Below, piece after piece: positions 63,131 to 64,000 of a stretch of 64,000 nt of DNA. The notes under the pieces are model-generated. The model ran no database searches. It was not told the origin of the DNA and worked only from the letters and a program-made list of their open reading frames with translations. Where the stretch lies: the NCBI GenBank assembly GCA_903863195.1, contig CAIPAY010000182.1:1-64000 (forward strand), written 5' to 3'. This DNA comes from an uncultured Holophagaceae bacterium. GTDB taxonomy: Bacteria; Acidobacteriota; Holophagae; Holophagales; Holophagaceae. How positions within the stretch are numbered: position 1 is the stretch's first letter; each line of letters begins with the position of its first letter. The translations under genes and the position numbers were made by a program.

Positions 63131-63846
63131 TGCGTGGAACCGAGGAATTACGCCCCCTGACCCTGGAAAAGAGCGTGCAGCTGCACGCCTCCGGCTCCTG
63201 CCTGGTGAGGCTGGGCCGGACCCACGTCCTCTGCGCCGCCAGCCTGGAGGAGCGGGTGCCCGGCTGGATGAAGGGGCGGGGCCAGGGCTGGCTCACCGCC
63301 GAATACGGGATGCTGCCCGCCGCCACCCACACCCGGTCTGACCGTGAGGCGGCCCGGGGCAAGCAGCAGGGCCGCACCGTGGAGATCCAGCGGCTCATCG
63401 GCCGCAGCCTGCGCCAGGCCGTGGACCTGGGTGCCCTGGGTGAGCGCACCCTCACCGTGGACTGCGACGTGCTCAATGCCGACGGCGGCACCCGCTGCGC
63501 GGCCATCACCGGCGCCTGGGTGGCCGTGGCGCTGGCGCTGCGGGGCCAGGGGCTGGAGCGCGCCCTGGTGCGCCAGGTGGCCGCCGTGAGCGCCGGGATC
63601 GTGGAGGCCGGCGAGGGCCGCCGCGGGCTTGTGCTGGACCTGGAGTACGAAGAGGACCACCTCGCGGCCGTGGACTGCAACCTGGTGGCGGCCCGCCGCA
63701 TGGGGGGTGGCGAGCTGGAGCTGGTGGAGCTCCAGGGCACCGGCGAAGGGCGGTCCTTCACCCGCGCTGAGGCGGCGGGGCTCATGGACCTGGGCCTGGC
63801 GGGCTGCGCAGCGCTCATGGAGGCGCAGCGGATCACCCTCGCATGA
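63130..63846 (+). CDS. rph: Ribonuclease PH
   Basis: 238 residues from the ATG at 63130 (the track begins 6 codons earlier in the rpiB tail). 'RGTEELRPLTLEKSVQLHASGSCLVRLGRTHVLCAASLEERVPGWM', 'GWLTAEYGMLPAATHTRSDREAARGKQQGRTVEIQRLIGRSLRQAVDL', 'GERTLTVDCDVLNADGGTRCAAITGAWVA' and 'LVLDLEYEEDHLAAVDCNLV' define RNase PH, which trims tRNA 3' ends phosphorolytically. It usually contains two catalytic Asp residues, visible in 'DCDVLNADGG' and 'LDLEYEED'. The next start overlaps its stop. Confidence 0.96.
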   Translation: MRGTEELRPLTLEKSVQLHASGSCLVRLGRTHVLCAASLEERVPGWMKGRGQGWLTAEYGMLPAATHTRSDREAARGKQQGRTVEIQRLIGRSLRQAVDLGALGERTLTVDCDVLNADGGTRCAAITGAWVAVALALRGQGLERALVRQVAAVSAGIVEAGEGRRGLVLDLEYEEDHLAAVDCNLVAARRMGGGELELVELQGTGEGRSFTRAEAAGLMDLGLAGCAALMEAQRITLA

Positions 63847-64000
63847 GAGCCCTGCTGCTGGCAGCGGCCCTGCCCGCCCTGGTGGCGGGTCAGGGCATGC
63901 CGGCAGCGACACCGGACCAGCCTGCGGTGCCCCGGCGCATCGAGGTCGCCCTCCAGCCCCCGGACATGGTGTTCCGGTTCCTGCCCCGGGTGGTCATCCC
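63843..64000 (+). CDS. Exported protein, N-terminal part (cut by window edge)
   Basis: Starts by ATGA overlap with rph and reads MRALLLAAALPALVAGQG, a signal peptide, then a Pro-rich stretch. Only 52 residues are in the window. In related genomes a gene after rph often encodes RdgB-type pyrophosphatase, but the signal peptide excludes that. No function can be given. Confidence 0.55.
   Translation, partial: MRALLLAAALPALVAGQGMPAATPDQPAVPRRIEVALQPPDMVFRFLPRVVI

Overview
The window is 64 kb of GC-rich, gene-dense chromosome from a free-living Gram-negative bacterium. Evidence for an outer membrane and motility includes an MsbA-type lipid exporter, Tat and lipoprotein signals, a DUF5916 barrel protein and a flagellar filament cluster. 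Flavin-dependent ThyX, a fused B12 acyl-CoA mutase (IcmF), a CNB-aspartase fusion, DUF1501/DUF1800 proteins and many TPR/HEAT/DUF4388 proteins together recall Acidobacteriota of the class Holophagae (Geothrix or Holophaga relatives). That placement is inference from gene content; no 16S or other marker is present. I see no prophage, IS element, CRISPR array, tRNA or rRNA.

Layout. 1-8.4 kb: end of a TPR protein, biotin-dependent carboxyltransferase, CNB-aspartase, transaldolase, thyX, DUF5916 protein, DUF192 protein. 8.4-11 kb: a compositionally distinct, AT-richer island with a DsbA-like/azoreductase/small membrane protein operon divergent from an HxlR regulator. 11-16.7 kb: degenerate PdeM-like phosphoesterase, TauE permease, and a Tat/lipoprotein DUF1501-DUF1800-cytochrome-like operon. 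16.7-27.7 kb: a long run of minus-strand genes (Ser/Thr kinase, rnc, HisA-like, HEAT protein, lipoprotein, sigma factor, probable anti-sigma, TPR/HEAT protein, msbA, queA), many with ATGA or TGATG overlaps. 27.9-34.6 kb: PATAN(DUF4388)-TPR protein, a GT2-TPR glycosyltransferase divergent from flagellin, then fliC-flaG-fliD-fliS-fliT-like behind a sigma-28-type promoter. 34.6-43.3 kb: housekeeping genes upp, eno, ftsB, dapF, parA, parB, accD and folC, interrupted by an unusual IGPS-like protein carrying a histone H1-like lysine/alanine tail. 43.3-54.4 kb: exported proteins, an SPFH protein, an HtrA protease, a TPR membrane protein, icmF followed by a cluster of palindromic REP-like elements, a lytic transglycosylase and an HPt protein. 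54.5-64 kb: PstS-like binding protein, Spy-like Met-rich protein with a LytS/LytTR two-component pair, RidA, a SWIM/SNF2 pair, rpiB, rph and the start of an exported protein.

The most unusual items are: (1) the IGPS-like TIM barrel fused in frame to an H1-like tail, with most catalytic residues replaced and a strong internal ribosome-binding site that could release the tail as a separate protein; (2) a family of palindromes with a shared core (GAC-5 nt-GTC), a GRA/GRA symmetric internal loop and a GGG bulge, clustered after icmF and also present after the gene ending at 16670; (3) a periplasmic Met-rich loop in the LytS-like kinase that mirrors the Met/Gly-rich tail of the Spy-like protein encoded just upstream, suggesting metal sensing; (4) aspartase fused to a cyclic-nucleotide-binding-like domain; (5) HisA-like and PdeM-like proteins missing key residues. 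Start codons were chosen by ribosome-binding site and family alignment, and often differ from the ORF track. The very long antisense ORFs in the track are high-GC shadows and were left out.
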